A stretch of 64,000 bases of DNA from Erysipelotrichaceae bacterium (GTDB lineage Bacteria; Bacillota_I; Bacilli_A; Erysipelotrichales; Erysipelotrichaceae), in NCBI GenBank assembly GCA_017405675.1, contig JAFRAB010000047.1, positions 1 to 64,000 of the forward strand, given 5' to 3'. The notes under the pieces are model-generated. The model did not search any database, was not told where the DNA came from, and saw only the letters and a list, made by a program, of their open reading frames with translations. The position numbers and the translations under genes were made by a program. Below, piece after piece: positions 15,570 through 25,493 of the stretch (position 1 is its first letter; each line of letters opens with the position of its first letter).

Positions 15570-17876
15570 TTACTCCTTCAGAGTCACGATCGTGGCACCT
15601 GAACCGCCCTGATTTGACGGTGCAAATTCATACTTGCTGACAAAACTGCACTTCTTAAGACGGTCCCATACTGCTTTGCGCAAGGCACCGGTACCCATGC
15701 CATGAACAACTCTGACAAAAGGCGCCTTGGCCAGCAGAGCGCTGTCCAGGAACTTGTCAAGCTGCGGCATGGCCTCTTCAACAGTCATACCAATCAGATT
15801 TAACTCAACCTTGAAACTGACGCTTCTGGCAGCTTTGTTTCTGACTACGGCTTCAGCCTTAGGTTTCGGTCTGTTGGTCTTAACCAGATTGTTAAGTGAT
15901 GATTTTATTCTTATTCCGTTACACAGAACAGTGGCACCTTTTCTGTCTATTGAGATTATTTCACCATGCTGGTTGGTCAGAGTTATCCTGACATAATCAC
16001 CGACTTTGAAATTACGGTCCGGATCATCAAAGGCATCCTCTTCTTCCCGGGCCAGTTCACTTAACTGATGTTTTATGGTAGCGACCTTGTTGAGGTCATA
16101 GTTCTTCTGCTGTTTAAGTTCCTCGATGATCTCCTCAGCTTCCTGACGGGCTTTTTCAACGATCTCGGCAGCTTTTTCCTTAGCCTTGTCAAATTCATCC
16201 TGACGGCTGCGGGCGAATTTATCCTTTTCGTTTTCAAAGTCATCCCTGTCCTTCTGCAGCTGGTCGATCTGCTGCTCAAGATATTCACGTTCCTGGTTTA
16301 CTGTTTCCAGCTGCTTCTGCAGATTCTCCATTACAATATCTTCCGGAGCCTGCTGTGCCAGCTTGAACTCATAGGCATCCTGAAGGATATCTTCGCTAAA
16401 ACCATATCTTCTGGCTATCTCAATGGCATTTGACTGCCCTACTGTATTCTCGAGATAGCGGTATGTCGGTTTAAGATTCTGCTGGTCAAATTCTACGGAA
16501 GCCATCAGTATGTCATCATACTGCTGACCATAAGCCTTCAGTTTGGCAAAATGCGTAGTGGCAACCGTATATATCTGATTGCGGCGGAAATATTCCAGAA
16601 CGGCACTGGCCAGAGCCTGACCTTCAACAGGATCAGTTCCGCTTCCCAGTTCGTCAACGATAACCAGGCTTCTGTTGGTTGCCTTGCGGCAGATCCAGGC
16701 CAGTTTCTTTATATGTGCTGAAAAAGTTGACAGATCGTCCTGAATGGACTGATTGTCACCAATGTCATAGAAAATATTATCGTACAGCGGAATGGAAGCT
16801 TCGCGGCAAGGCAGAGGCATTCCGCTTAAGTGCATGACGGTAAAAAGTCCTATCAGCTTTAATGAAACAGTTTTACCGCCGGTATTAGGACCGGTAATAA
16901 GAATGGTTCTGATAGGATCAATGATGTGATAGCTGTTGGCTACGACCTTTTCAGGATCAATCAGTGGATGGCGTCCCTTTTCAATAATAAGGTTCATGTT
17001 GCTGCTGGTTTCAGCCACAATGGCATCTTTTTCCCTGGCCCATTGGGCTTTGGCAAATATGCTGTCCAGCATACCTAAAGTTTCGTTGTTGGCCAGATAC
17101 TGTGAGCCGTCTTTTTTGACCAGCTGGGAAAGATTGAACAGAATACGCTGTATTTCCCTGTTTTCTGCCTCCTGCAGAAGCTGTAATTCATTGTTGAGAG
17201 TTACTATAACCGCAGGTTCAATGTATGTAGCAGCACCTGAAGCACTGGTCCCATACTGCAGTCCATTGACGGAATTCTTATATGAATTCTTGATCAGGAC
17301 CACACTGCGTCCGTTACGCTGGGCAACGATGTCTTCCTGAAGATACTGACCGTTGCGGCTGATAAACTCTGCCAGTTTTCCTGAAATGCTGGCCTGTGTT
17401 CTGATCTTCTGACGGCGTATACGTGCCAGTTCAGCAGAAGCGTTGTCGTTTATCTCACCTGAACGTGAGATGCATCTTGTTATTTCATCAGCGCATTTTT
17501 CCAGTGTTTCCAGAGTATCAGTCAGTTCTCTTAAGGCATCAGTTTCATTCTGACAGTTCTTTATATATGCCTTAATGGCCTTAACAGCGTAGCTGTGATC
17601 GGCTACTGTCAGCAGATCGGCAGCAGTCAATGTAGAGTCACGTAATGCCAGTGATACCGAATATGAAATATCTCTTACGCCGCCAAAAGGCATGCTTCCG
17701 TATTTGACCGTACATTCCAGAGCCTGTTTTACTCTGTTAAGTTCGGTAATGACTGGAAGTCTGTAGAACATAGGTTCCGCATTCTGAATTATCTGCTGGC
17801 CAAGAGAAAAACTGCAGAATTTTATCATCTGCCGTTTAACTTCTGAAAACTGTAATCCGCTGTATTTATCACTCAT
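15570..17876 (-). CDS. mutS2: MutS2 endonuclease / ribosome rescue factor
   Basis: MutS-family ATPase lacking the mismatch-recognition domain. It suppresses recombination and, in Bacillus, splits collided ribosomes. It is 768 residues. Core helices are followed by an ATPase with Walker A GPNTGGKT (about 328-335), Walker B VDELGSGTDP, a long coiled-coil (about 505-620), a KOW-like segment and a C-terminal Smr domain with HGMGTGALR (690-768). Its start overlaps the end of cvpA by 8 nt and uvrC follows after 4 nt, so the three are tightly coupled. Confidence 0.96.
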   Translation of the reverse strand: MSDKYSGLQFSEVKRQMIKFCSFSLGQQIIQNAEPMFYRLPVITELNRVKQALECTVKYGSMPFGGVRDISYSVSLALRDSTLTAADLLTVADHSYAVKAIKAYIKNCQNETDALRELTDTLETLEKCADEITRCISRSGEINDNASAELARIRRQKIRTQASISGKLAEFISRNGQYLQEDIVAQRNGRSVVLIKNSYKNSVNGLQYGTSASGAATYIEPAVIVTLNNELQLLQEAENREIQRILFNLSQLVKKDGSQYLANNETLGMLDSIFAKAQWAREKDAIVAETSSNMNLIIEKGRHPLIDPEKVVANSYHIIDPIRTILITGPNTGGKTVSLKLIGLFTVMHLSGMPLPCREASIPLYDNIFYDIGDNQSIQDDLSTFSAHIKKLAWICRKATNRSLVIVDELGSGTDPVEGQALASAVLEYFRRNQIYTVATTHFAKLKAYGQQYDDILMASVEFDQQNLKPTYRYLENTVGQSNAIEIARRYGFSEDILQDAYEFKLAQQAPEDIVMENLQKQLETVNQEREYLEQQIDQLQKDRDDFENEKDKFARSRQDEFDKAKEKAAEIVEKARQEAEEIIEELKQQKNYDLNKVATIKHQLSELAREEEDAFDDPDRNFKVGDYVRITLTNQHGEIISIDRKGATVLCNGIRIKSSLNNLVKTNRPKPKAEAVVRNKAARSVSFKVELNLIGMTVEEAMPQLDKFLDSALLAKAPFVRVVHGMGTGALRKAVWDRLKKCSFVSKYEFAPSNQGGSGATIVTLKE

Positions 17877-18594
17877 CTGATTTGCCGATTTTATTTATGA
17901 GTTCATTAACCTTATTCGGATCAATGCCGTATTTAACCAGGAATTCTCTGATCTGGTCGCTTGAAAGCTTTGACTTTTTGAGCCACAGGGTTATGTTCTG
18001 AAGATCTTCTTCTGTCAGTGACAGAGGATCGGAGATCATTTTCTGAATGGCTATGTTTTCAGAGAATGAATTGGAAACAACTGCCATGGTCTTATGGCTG
18101 GCCATTTCCACATATCTGAAAAATGATTTGTCAATGATATCCTTGCCGTTTGATATGACTGCTGAATGCAGCACATACAGAATGACTACAAACATGATCC
18201 GGATCTTAACGACTGAAAAGACTGCACCTAATGAGCCGTTTATCTGCTTTAAAACCGGTAATTCAGTTATGGCTTTAAACAGAGGCTTGATGATGTTAAG
18301 CAGTATCAGCAGCAGTATCACTATTATGATGAACCATACGATATAGTTCAGACGGCCATACAGGATCTCACCGACACTGGTACCCTTGAAAGGTGCATAG
18401 TTTTTCGGGAAAATGTAGATCACATCTGCCAGACCCGGAGCTACGATCCAGGCAATCAGAATGGATACCAGAACGCCCAGAATGGACAGAATTTCCCATA
18501 TGAATCCTTTCTTGTAGCCTGAGATGGCAGCTATGATAACCCGTGCTATCATGGCAAGATTTATTAAAGGTATGACATTTTCAGGTATTGTCAT
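17869..18594 (-). CDS. CvpA-family membrane protein
   Basis: A 241-residue inner-membrane protein with four predicted spans in the first 160 residues (about 8-28, 32-54, 85-108 and 128-148) and a soluble, helical C-terminal tail. CvpA relatives sit upstream of mutS2 (with or without polX) in many Firmicutes, as here. The role is envelope-related and poorly defined. RBS AGGAG lies 6 nt before the ATG. It is first in the cvpA-mutS2-uvrC operon and divergent from rnhC across an 81-nt gap with overlapping promoters. The polX and zapA genes found here in Bacillus are absent. Confidence 0.85.
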   Translation of the reverse strand: MTIPENVIPLINLAMIARVIIAAISGYKKGFIWEILSILGVLVSILIAWIVAPGLADVIYIFPKNYAPFKGTSVGEILYGRLNYIVWFIIIVILLLILLNIIKPLFKAITELPVLKQINGSLGAVFSVVKIRIMFVVILYVLHSAVISNGKDIIDKSFFRYVEMASHKTMAVVSNSFSENIAIQKMISDPLSLTEEDLQNITLWLKKSKLSSDQIREFLVKYGIDPNKVNELINKIGKSDE

Positions 18595-18623
18595 TTTTTC
18601 ACTCCTAACTTTTTAACCATAGT

Positions 18624-18652
18624 ATTATAGCATATCTGACCGAAATTGCGAA
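18624..18652 (-). promoter_or_regulatory. promoter of cvpA-mutS2-uvrC
   Basis: TTCGCA (18647-18652), 17 nt, with an extended -10 TGCTATAAT (TATAAT at 18624-18629) on the minus strand, about 30 nt before the cvpA start. It interlocks with the rnhC promoter on the other strand. Confidence 0.7.
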
Positions 18653-18665
18653 TAAACCTTATAAT
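18636..18665 (+). promoter_or_regulatory. promoter of rnhC
   Basis: CTGACC (18636-18641), 18 nt, TATAAT (18660-18665) on the plus strand. Only 10 nt separate the -10 from the ATG at 18676, and no Shine-Dalgarno is present. Confidence 0.55.
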
Positions 18666-18675
18666 ATGCTAAGAT

Positions 18676-19581
18676 ATGAATATGAATTACGTATTTAAGG
18701 CTAGTGAAGCAGACATCAGCAGGATCAGGTCTTCCTTTGACAGGGAGTATTTTTCTGAACCTGTCCCCTATTCAACTGATGTCATCAAATACGATTCCTG
18801 TATAATAATCATTTATGAAAGCGGCAAGGTAATGTTCCAGGGTGAAAATGCCCGCATCTATGCGGCCTCTTTTTTCGGTCTGGAAGCAGTTGAACGGCAG
18901 GAAGAAGTCAGAACAGCTCCTGATCCTGCCAGAAAGACCATTATGCCGCAGGCCGGAAGCGATGAAGTAGGTACGGGAGATTATTTTGGACCGGTCTGTG
19001 TATGTGCCTGTTACCTTGACAGTAAAATCTACAGTTCTGTCAGACACCTTAATCTGATCGACTCCAAGCAGCTGACTGATACTGCTGTCTTACGGATGGG
19101 AGAGGAACTGATGAAGAAAGTTCCCCACAGTCTTCTGATCCTCAATAATGAGAAATACAACGAGATCCACAGTTCAATAAACCTTAACAGAATAAAAGCT
19201 CTGATGCATAACAAAGCTTATGTTAATCTGCAGAAAAAAGGATACAGGCTGCCTGAGCTCACCGTTATCGATCAGTTCTGTTCCCAGTCTCTTTATTACA
19301 AATATCTGACCGGAGAAAAAGAAATAGTCCGCAATATTACCTTCGAGACAAAAGCGGAAAACAGTTATGTCGCCGTGGCCTGCGGAGCCCTGATTTCCCG
19401 TTATGCCTTTCTGAAGGAAATGGAAAAAATGAGTCTGAAATACGGCATGACCTTCCCTAAAGGCGCCGGCAGTCAGGTTGACGAATTCATCAGATCATTT
19501 ACAGAAAAATACTCAGTCGAGGAACTGAAAAAAGTTGCCAAGACCGATTACAAGAATACAGAAAAGGCTCTGAACGTTTAG
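18676..19581 (+). CDS. rnhC: ribonuclease HIII
   Basis: Type 2 RNase H that cleaves RNA in RNA/DNA hybrids such as R-loops and primers. The 301-residue protein has an N-terminal TBP-like substrate-binding domain (about 1-80) and a catalytic domain starting with the DE-G-GDYFGP signature (Asp near 96). Further carboxylates follow in LIDSKQL and VIDQFCS. A second ATG lies 6 nt downstream. Neither start has a Shine-Dalgarno. RnhC coexists with RnhB (51265-51873), as in Bacillus. Its 3' end overlaps trmK tail-to-tail by 4 nt. Confidence 0.93.
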   Translation: MNMNYVFKASEADISRIRSSFDREYFSEPVPYSTDVIKYDSCIIIIYESGKVMFQGENARIYAASFFGLEAVERQEEVRTAPDPARKTIMPQAGSDEVGTGDYFGPVCVCACYLDSKIYSSVRHLNLIDSKQLTDTAVLRMGEELMKKVPHSLLILNNEKYNEIHSSINLNRIKALMHNKAYVNLQKKGYRLPELTVIDQFCSQSLYYKYLTGEKEIVRNITFETKAENSYVAVACGALISRYAFLKEMEKMSLKYGMTFPKGAGSQVDEFIRSFTEKYSVEELKKVAKTDYKNTEKALNV

Positions 19582-19596
19582 TTCAGAACCTTTTTT
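19562..19596. terminator. shared terminator of rnhC and trmK
   Basis: AAAAGGCTCTGAAC-GTTTA-GTTCAGAACCTTTTTT hairpin with A- and T-runs on both sides. The two convergent stop codons lie in its loop region, so one structure can end both transcripts. Confidence 0.75.
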
Positions 19597-20228
19597 ATTT
19601 CTTCGATCTGTTCCTGAATTCTCTGAATATCCGGATGACTTTCAGGCAGTGATTCCCTGATCAGTTCCAGCTTGGCAATGCGTTTTTCATAACATTCAGT
19701 AAACACATCGCCTTTCTGCTGCAGCAGGCACGGTCCGAATTTTATCTGCTGTTCATCCAGCTCCATCTGACCTGGGCTGACAGTCAGGATCTCATAGTAT
19801 TTATAATCCCTGATCATCACTTCATCATCGATCCTAAAGCCGTTTGACATAAGCCATCTGCGCATTTTATCTACTTCCGTATTGATCTGAATGATCATAC
19901 GCTTTCCTTCAAAGTATTCAGGACGTCCGTTTATGATCTTTGTGACGGTAGTAAAACCCATGCCGGCCATGACTACTACATCAGCATCGAATTCAACGTT
20001 TTCGACTCCATATGTCAGCCATACTTCTACGTCCTCTATGCCGTTTTCCTGCAGGTTCCTGAGCGCATTCTGACGCGGCCCTTCTCTCAATTCGGTACAT
20101 GCAATTGGCCCGCTGTGGCCGTTTTTCTTAAGCCAGACAGCCAGGAAAGCATGATCGCATCCCACATCAAGGACCCGTTCATTACTTTCAATCAATGCTG
20201 CCAGAGTTTTGATTCTCTTGCTTATCAT
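19578..20228 (-). CDS. trmK: tRNA (adenine22-N1)-methyltransferase
   Basis: SAM-dependent enzyme that makes m1A22 in tRNA. At 216 residues it matches TrmK/YqfN. The SAM motif I is VLDVGCDHA (19-27), followed by the family block ACTELREGPRQNA and a VVMAGMG motif. RBS AAAGG precedes the ATG. It follows rpoD as in Bacillus (dnaG-rpoD-trmK), although a hairpin terminator lies between. It is convergent with rnhC. Confidence 0.92.
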   Translation of the reverse strand: MISKRIKTLAALIESNERVLDVGCDHAFLAVWLKKNGHSGPIACTELREGPRQNALRNLQENGIEDVEVWLTYGVENVEFDADVVVMAGMGFTTVTKIINGRPEYFEGKRMIIQINTEVDKMRRWLMSNGFRIDDEVMIRDYKYYEILTVSPGQMELDEQQIKFGPCLLQQKGDVFTECYEKRIAKLELIRESLPESHPDIQRIQEQIEEIKKVLN

Positions 20229-20244
20229 ACTGATACCTTTACAA

Positions 20245-20266
20245 AAAGTGTACAGAAGTACACTTT
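20245..20266 (-). terminator. hairpin after rpoD
   Basis: AAAGTGTAC-TTCT-GTACACTTT, a 9-bp perfect stem, then TTTTG on the minus strand, directly after the rpoD stop and 16 nt before the trmK start. It may be a partial terminator that lowers trmK expression relative to rpoD. Confidence 0.75.
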
Positions 20267-21592
20267 CTATACCTTATCAATGAAATCCTTTAATCTCTTG
20301 CTCTTGGTAGGATGTTTCAGCTTTCTCAAAGCCTTGGCTTCGATCTGTCTGATACGTTCTCTAGTAACATTGAACTCCTTGCCTACCTCTTCAAGAGTGC
20401 GGTTCTTGCCGTCAATAAGGCCGAATCTTAACTGCAGGACCTTGCTTTCACGTTCTGTCAGAAGCTGGAGAACATTATTGATTTCATCCTTAAGAAGCTG
20501 TTTGGAAGCGAAGACATCCGGTGAATCGCTGTCCTTGTCCTCAATGAAGTCACCAACCTGGCTGTCATCTTCTTCACCGATAGGCTTTTCAAATGAGACA
20601 GGTTCCAGAGCGATCTTCTGAATCTCTCTGATCTTCTCAGGCGGGAACTGGTCTCTGCCCATTACATCTGAGATCTCTTCGGCGGTCGGCTCACGTCCAA
20701 GTTCCTGAACGAGCTGACGCTGTACCTTGGTCATCTTATTAATGGTTTCAACCATGTGAACCGGAATACGGATCGTTCTGGCCTGGTCAGCAATGGCTCT
20801 TGTGATAGCCTGTCTGATCCACCATGTAGCATATGTGGAGAATTTAAATCCCTTTTCGTAGTCAAACTTGTCAACAGCCTTAACCAGTCCGACGTTGCCT
20901 TCCTGAATAAGGTCAAGGAAAAGCAGCCCTCTGTTTGTATATTTTTTAGCCAGTGATACTACAAGTCTCAGGTTTGCTGTAATGAGCTTGTCCTTGGCTC
21001 TCTTTATTATTTCCTCGTTACGGGCTTCGAGTTCAGCTATCTCCTCTGAATGATCTTCCTTTGATTTCTTCAGAGCAGCAATCTTCCGGTTGATCTCATC
21101 ATCGCCTTCTCTGGCCAGTTTGGCTATTTCTCTTTCCTCATCAGCCTTCAGCAGCGGTACCTGTCCTATTTCTTTCAGATACATCTTGACCGGGTCAGAT
21201 ACTCTGTCTGAAAGACTGTCGGCATAATTAGCCTGCAGATCCTGCAGATCGATGTCGCTGTCAACGGCAGTGATGCTGTCAATTTCCTCATCGATCTCTT
21301 CGTCGAATTCCAGACTGTCATCAAGATCAATATCAGCATCATCCAGTTCAGGCACTTCCTTTTCGTCAAGTTCAGTCGGTCCCTGGTTGCTGTACCAGTT
21401 GATTATGGAATCAAGTTCTTCGTCTGTCAGTTCCAGAGTTTCCAGAAACTCCTTTACCTGATTGATCTGATTGGTATTCAGACTGTATTTGTCAAGTTCA
21501 GCTGACAGCGTATCTTCGTCAATCATCTGTCCTTCCCGATGCATTGTCTTAAATAACTCTTTTACAGTTTCAAAGTTGTATTTTGCTGCCAT
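20267..21592 (-). CDS. rpoD: primary sigma factor (sigma-70/SigA)
   Basis: Housekeeping sigma factor. At 441 residues it is longer than Bacillus SigA (371) owing to a long acidic N-terminal segment (about 60-115, many Asp and Glu). Region 1.2 ([11 protein letters not shown]) leads into region 2 ([33 protein letters not shown]) and region 3. Region 4 has the helix-turn-helix [18 protein letters not shown]. The many TTGACA/TATAAT-like promoters in the window fit its expected specificity. Start and dnaG stop overlap as TAATG, with GAGGAG inside dnaG as RBS. Confidence 0.97.
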   Translation of the reverse strand: MAAKYNFETVKELFKTMHREGQMIDEDTLSAELDKYSLNTNQINQVKEFLETLELTDEELDSIINWYSNQGPTELDEKEVPELDDADIDLDDSLEFDEEIDEEIDSITAVDSDIDLQDLQANYADSLSDRVSDPVKMYLKEIGQVPLLKADEEREIAKLAREGDDEINRKIAALKKSKEDHSEEIAELEARNEEIIKRAKDKLITANLRLVVSLAKKYTNRGLLFLDLIQEGNVGLVKAVDKFDYEKGFKFSTYATWWIRQAITRAIADQARTIRIPVHMVETINKMTKVQRQLVQELGREPTAEEISDVMGRDQFPPEKIREIQKIALEPVSFEKPIGEEDDSQVGDFIEDKDSDSPDVFASKQLLKDEINNVLQLLTERESKVLQLRFGLIDGKNRTLEEVGKEFNVTRERIRQIEAKALRKLKHPTKSKRLKDFIDKV

Positions 21593-23355
21593 TACTTCTC
21601 CTCCTTCTTCTTCAGTTGGTTCCTGAGATCTCTTATGCGCTGGGAGATCTCGGCCTGTACCAACGGGTCGCTCATCAGGGCTTTCTGCTGCTCCAGTATG
21701 GCTATTTCCTTGTCTGTTTCAATCTTTCTGAAATACAGATATACTTCCTGGATGGCATCGCTGAAAACCTCATCATTGGCTTCCTTGTTGATAATATCGT
21801 ATTTTTTGATGTCGTCAATAACCTTTCGGCAGTTTTCCGGCAATGAGGCATAGAAAGCATCCTCATCAAGCGTTTCATGGTCGATATAGTAATTGACGAT
21901 CATACCTGCAAGCTCGTTTTCCGTATCATGGCAGAGCCTGTTAAGTTCATTTTTGTATTCCCGGCATCTTTCACGTGAATACAGCATGCCGTTTATGATG
22001 GTCCATTCGGCTATTCTGACTCCGGAGAAGTTCACTTTCGTTGCCTTCTTTTTTTCCAGAGCAGGCTGCTGCTGTATCACTTTAGCCGGTGTATTTCTGA
22101 TCAGAGATTCAACCTTCAGACCGGTTTTCTGTTCCAGCTGACTGATGTAATTCTGCTTGTCGAAGGCATCCTGAACCTCATTGATTTCTTCCATGACGGC
22201 TGATACATATTCCTTCTTGGAAGAGTAATTATTCAGATCATGTTTCCTTTCCTGATACACGAATATGAATTCGATCCAGGTATAGGATTCCCTGATCATT
22301 TTCTTCAGGGCATCAGCCCCATATTTGTTGACTATTTCATCCGGGTCATCCTGAGTCTTGTTGTTAATGACCTTGACCGTAAAGCCCAGGCTGGCTGCCA
22401 GTTTTCCGGCTTTGAATATGGCATTCTGTCCGGCATCATCACCGTCATAAGCCAGCAGCAGCTGATTTGTCAGTTTCTTAAGCAGTCCCAGCTGATCTCT
22501 GGTACAGGCTGTACCCAATGTACATACGGCATTTTCGATTCCCGCTTTGTTAAAAGCCATGACATCCATCGGGCCTTCAGCCATGATCGCATATTTCCGC
22601 GCCTTGATGGCATCCTTGGCACGATGGTAGTTGAAGATGATGTTTCCCTTACGGAAAAGCGGTGAATCCTTGCTGTTAATGTATTTGCGGTCAGCGTTAG
22701 GATCAATGGAACGGGCTGTAAAACCGATCGGATGTCCGTCACTGTCGTGAATTGGTATCATCAGTCTGTCACGGAAAACATCCATGATTCCTCTGACCGT
22801 AAGTCTGGCCAGGTCAGCCGATATTATATCCTTCTCCCGATGACCTTTCTGTGTCAGATAACGGAACAGAGCATCATTGGAAGGATTGTAGCCCATTTCA
22901 AAGCGGTCGATGATATTCTGACTGATATTTCTCTTTTTAAGATATTCCTTTACCTTAAGCCCTTCCTGACTGTTCAGTGCGTTGCGGCAGTACAGTACAG
23001 CTTCCTTAAGAGCCTTGTGTTCAGGAGTCTCTACGAAATAGTCTCTCTTATCAAAAGTGCCGAAATCATAATCATATTTTATGAGTGAAGCAACTTTTCT
23101 GACTGCTTCGGCATACCCGATCTTTTCATAGTGTGAAACAAAACTGAAGACATCTCCGCCTGTTCCGCAGACAAAACACTTGAAAAGCTGTTTATCACTT
23201 GATATCTGCAGTGACGGATCATGGTCGTCATGAAAAGGACATATGGCCACATAATTGCGCCCTTTCTGCTGAACATCAATGTAATGGCTTATTATGTCTT
23301 CAATTCTGGCTTTTTTCTTTATGTCTTCAATTACCTGATCGGGTATAAGTGCCAT
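21592..23355 (-). CDS. dnaG: DNA primase
   Basis: Makes RNA primers at the replication fork. The 587-residue protein has an N-terminal CHC2 zinc finger (Cys39, His42, Cys60, Cys63), a TOPRIM catalytic core with EGPMDVMAF near 255 and the downstream D-D block (LAYDGDDAG), and a C-terminal helicase-interaction region. RBS AGGAG precedes the ATG. The dnaG-rpoD-trmK order is the classical macromolecular-synthesis arrangement in Firmicutes. glyQS lies 8 nt upstream, so they are probably co-transcribed. Confidence 0.97.
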   Translation of the reverse strand: MALIPDQVIEDIKKKARIEDIISHYIDVQQKGRNYVAICPFHDDHDPSLQISSDKQLFKCFVCGTGGDVFSFVSHYEKIGYAEAVRKVASLIKYDYDFGTFDKRDYFVETPEHKALKEAVLYCRNALNSQEGLKVKEYLKKRNISQNIIDRFEMGYNPSNDALFRYLTQKGHREKDIISADLARLTVRGIMDVFRDRLMIPIHDSDGHPIGFTARSIDPNADRKYINSKDSPLFRKGNIIFNYHRAKDAIKARKYAIMAEGPMDVMAFNKAGIENAVCTLGTACTRDQLGLLKKLTNQLLLAYDGDDAGQNAIFKAGKLAASLGFTVKVINNKTQDDPDEIVNKYGADALKKMIRESYTWIEFIFVYQERKHDLNNYSSKKEYVSAVMEEINEVQDAFDKQNYISQLEQKTGLKVESLIRNTPAKVIQQQPALEKKKATKVNFSGVRIAEWTIINGMLYSRERCREYKNELNRLCHDTENELAGMIVNYYIDHETLDEDAFYASLPENCRKVIDDIKKYDIINKEANDEVFSDAIQEVYLYFRKIETDKEIAILEQQKALMSDPLVQAEISQRIRDLRNQLKKKEEK

Positions 23356-23363
23356 TTAGTCTC

Positions 23364-24755
23364 CTAAAATTCAATTTTCTCTGCAATAAAGTCATGCAGA
23401 TCAGCAATTGCCACTCTTTCCTGAGCCATTGAGTCACGGTATCTTACCGTTACACAGCCATCGTTTTCAGTATCTGAGTCGATGGTGATGCAGAATGGTG
23501 TGCCGATCGCATCCTGACGGCGGTATCTCTTACCGATATTGCCTGATTCATCGTATGTGGCATCAAAGTATTTGACTACCTGAGCATATACTTCTCTGGC
23601 TTTTTCGGTTTCATTCTTTGTTAATGGCAGCACAGCAGCCTTGATTGGGGCCAGAGCCGGATGCAGATGCATTACGATTCTGGTATCCTGCTTGCCGTCT
23701 GCTCTGGTCAGTGTCTCTTCGTCATAAGCGTCACAGACAAAGGCCAGGAATAATCTTTCAACGCCGACTGCCGGTTCAACGCAGTATGGAACATACTTTT
23801 CATTGGTATATGGATCCAGATACTGCAGATCCTGCTTGGAATGATCCATGTGACGCTTGAGGTCGTAATCGGTTCTATCTGCGATTCCCCATAATTCGCC
23901 CCATGAAATTGTCGGGAAGTTGTATTCAATGTCAGCTGTTCCCTTGGAATAGAATGCCAGTTCCTGAGGGGTATGTTCTCTTAATCTCAGCTTTTCTTCA
24001 CGTAATCCCAGATTCAGCAGCCAGTCCATGCAGAACTTGCGCCAGTATGGGTACCAGTAATCATCATCACCAGGCTTGCAGAAGAATTCCATTTCCATCT
24101 GCTCAAATTCTCTGGTACGGAAAATGAAGTTACCAGGTGTGATCTCATTACGGAAACTCTTGCCAATCTGACCAATACCGAATGGCAGTTTCTTACGCAT
24201 GGTTCTCTGAACGTTCTTGAAGTTTACGAACATGCCCTGGGCTGTTTCAGGACGCAGGTAAACTGCGTTTGTAGCGTCTTCAACAACACCCTGGAATGTC
24301 TTGAACATCAGATTGAACTTTCTGATATCAGTGAAATCATGTGCTCCGCACTTAGGACAGGCAATATTGTTCTCTCTGATATATCTGACCATGTCGTCTT
24401 CTTTCATTGACTCAACATTGACAGTTCCGTTAGTGACCTGTTCAATAAGCTGGTCGGCACGGTATCTGGTCTTGCAGTGCTTGCAGTCAATTAATGGATC
24501 TGAAAAGTTAGCCAGATGGCCGGTAGCCACCCACACTTCCGGATTCATCAGAATAGCTGACTGTATTCCTACGTTGTTAAGATCTTCCTGGATGAATTTC
24601 TTCCACCAGGCCAGTTTTATATTCTTCTTAAGATTGGCTCCCAAAGGACCGAAATCCCAGGTATTTGATAAACCACCGTAGATTTCAGAACCCTGGAAAA
24701 CATATCCTGATGTCTTAAGATGTGTAACGATCTGTTCAAAAGTAAATTCTTTCAT
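23364..24755 (-). CDS. glyQS: glycyl-tRNA synthetase, dimeric type
   Basis: Class II synthetase of the single-chain alpha2 type (463 residues), as in Bacillus-unrelated Firmicutes and Mollicutes, not the two-gene alpha2beta2 enzyme. Seen are the opening [13 protein letters not shown] block, a Cys-rich insertion (CKHC..C..CPKCG, about 92-160), motif 2 ([17 protein letters not shown]) and motif 3 (GVERLFLAF), then an anticodon-binding domain. RBS GGGAGGGGG precedes the ATG. Only 15 nt separate it from recO, so there is no room for a T-box; expression must come from the upstream operon. Confidence 0.96.
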   Translation of the reverse strand: MKEFTFEQIVTHLKTSGYVFQGSEIYGGLSNTWDFGPLGANLKKNIKLAWWKKFIQEDLNNVGIQSAILMNPEVWVATGHLANFSDPLIDCKHCKTRYRADQLIEQVTNGTVNVESMKEDDMVRYIRENNIACPKCGAHDFTDIRKFNLMFKTFQGVVEDATNAVYLRPETAQGMFVNFKNVQRTMRKKLPFGIGQIGKSFRNEITPGNFIFRTREFEQMEMEFFCKPGDDDYWYPYWRKFCMDWLLNLGLREEKLRLREHTPQELAFYSKGTADIEYNFPTISWGELWGIADRTDYDLKRHMDHSKQDLQYLDPYTNEKYVPYCVEPAVGVERLFLAFVCDAYDEETLTRADGKQDTRIVMHLHPALAPIKAAVLPLTKNETEKAREVYAQVVKYFDATYDESGNIGKRYRRQDAIGTPFCITIDSDTENDGCVTVRYRDSMAQERVAIADLHDFIAEKIEF

Positions 24756-24770
24756 AATCCCCCTCCCGTA

Positions 24771-25493
24771 TCACTGACTGCCGGATACACTGCGCCAGCT
24801 TCTTACAGTAAGTCCGCTGTGTGTCATCAGGAACTCCATCAGTAAGGCAGACAGCCGATACTCATTAAGGCCTAAGCCTTCTATTTTATCAAGCACCTCA
24901 AATGATGCTTTGTTAATAATTCTGAAGTTTTTCAGGAAGCCTGCATCTCTAGGCTTAAGATGCAGCTGCCTGTTGCAGTTTCTGCACACGAATCCTCCGT
25001 CAGAAACTGAAATGGTTTCTATATTTCTGGTATCACCGCACAGCACACAGCCGTCCACTTCCGGCGAAAGTCCCAGCAGATCAAGATATCTGACCACGAA
25101 CAGTTCAAACACCGTAAACGGTTCCTTATGGCTGTCCAGCAGCTTAAGTGTCGTATCAAGAAGATCAAATATGTTATCTTCTTCCAGATACCCGGCCAGT
25201 TCTATGACTACTGAGGCCAGTGCCAGTCTGTCATAATCTGATCTTATTCCCAGAAACTCCTTTTTCAAGGTAGCTGACTTGAGAAGCTGCATTGATTTCA
25301 TCTGATTCATCTCAATCAGAAATTCACTGTAGTCAAACAGCTGACAGGCATAGGCGTTTTTGCTGGTGCTTTTCTTTATGCCGCGGGCGTAAAGAGAAAC
25401 AATGCCGTAATCTCTGGTATAAACGGATAATATGACATCATTATCCTTTACATCATTTGTTTTTATTACGTAGCCGGTTAGAATATCACTCAT
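24771..25493 (-). CDS. recO: DNA repair protein RecO
   Basis: Loads RecA on SSB-coated single-stranded DNA with RecR in the RecFOR pathway. The 240-residue protein has an N-terminal OB fold (TGYVIKTNDVKDNDVILSVYT), a helical core and a four-Cys zinc site (CVLCGD and CRNCN, about 149-173). It overlaps era by 8 nt, as in many Firmicutes operons. Confidence 0.93.
   Translation of the reverse strand: MSDILTGYVIKTNDVKDNDVILSVYTRDYGIVSLYARGIKKSTSKNAYACQLFDYSEFLIEMNQMKSMQLLKSATLKKEFLGIRSDYDRLALASVVIELAGYLEEDNIFDLLDTTLKLLDSHKEPFTVFELFVVRYLDLLGLSPEVDGCVLCGDTRNIETISVSDGGFVCRNCNRQLHLKPRDAGFLKNFRIINKASFEVLDKIEGLGLNEYRLSALLMEFLMTHSGLTVRSWRSVSGSQ

Noticed and set aside
23356..24790. Possible T-box for glyQS
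   Set aside because: Only 15 nt separate recO and glyQS, and no AGGGTGG-ACC motif is present.
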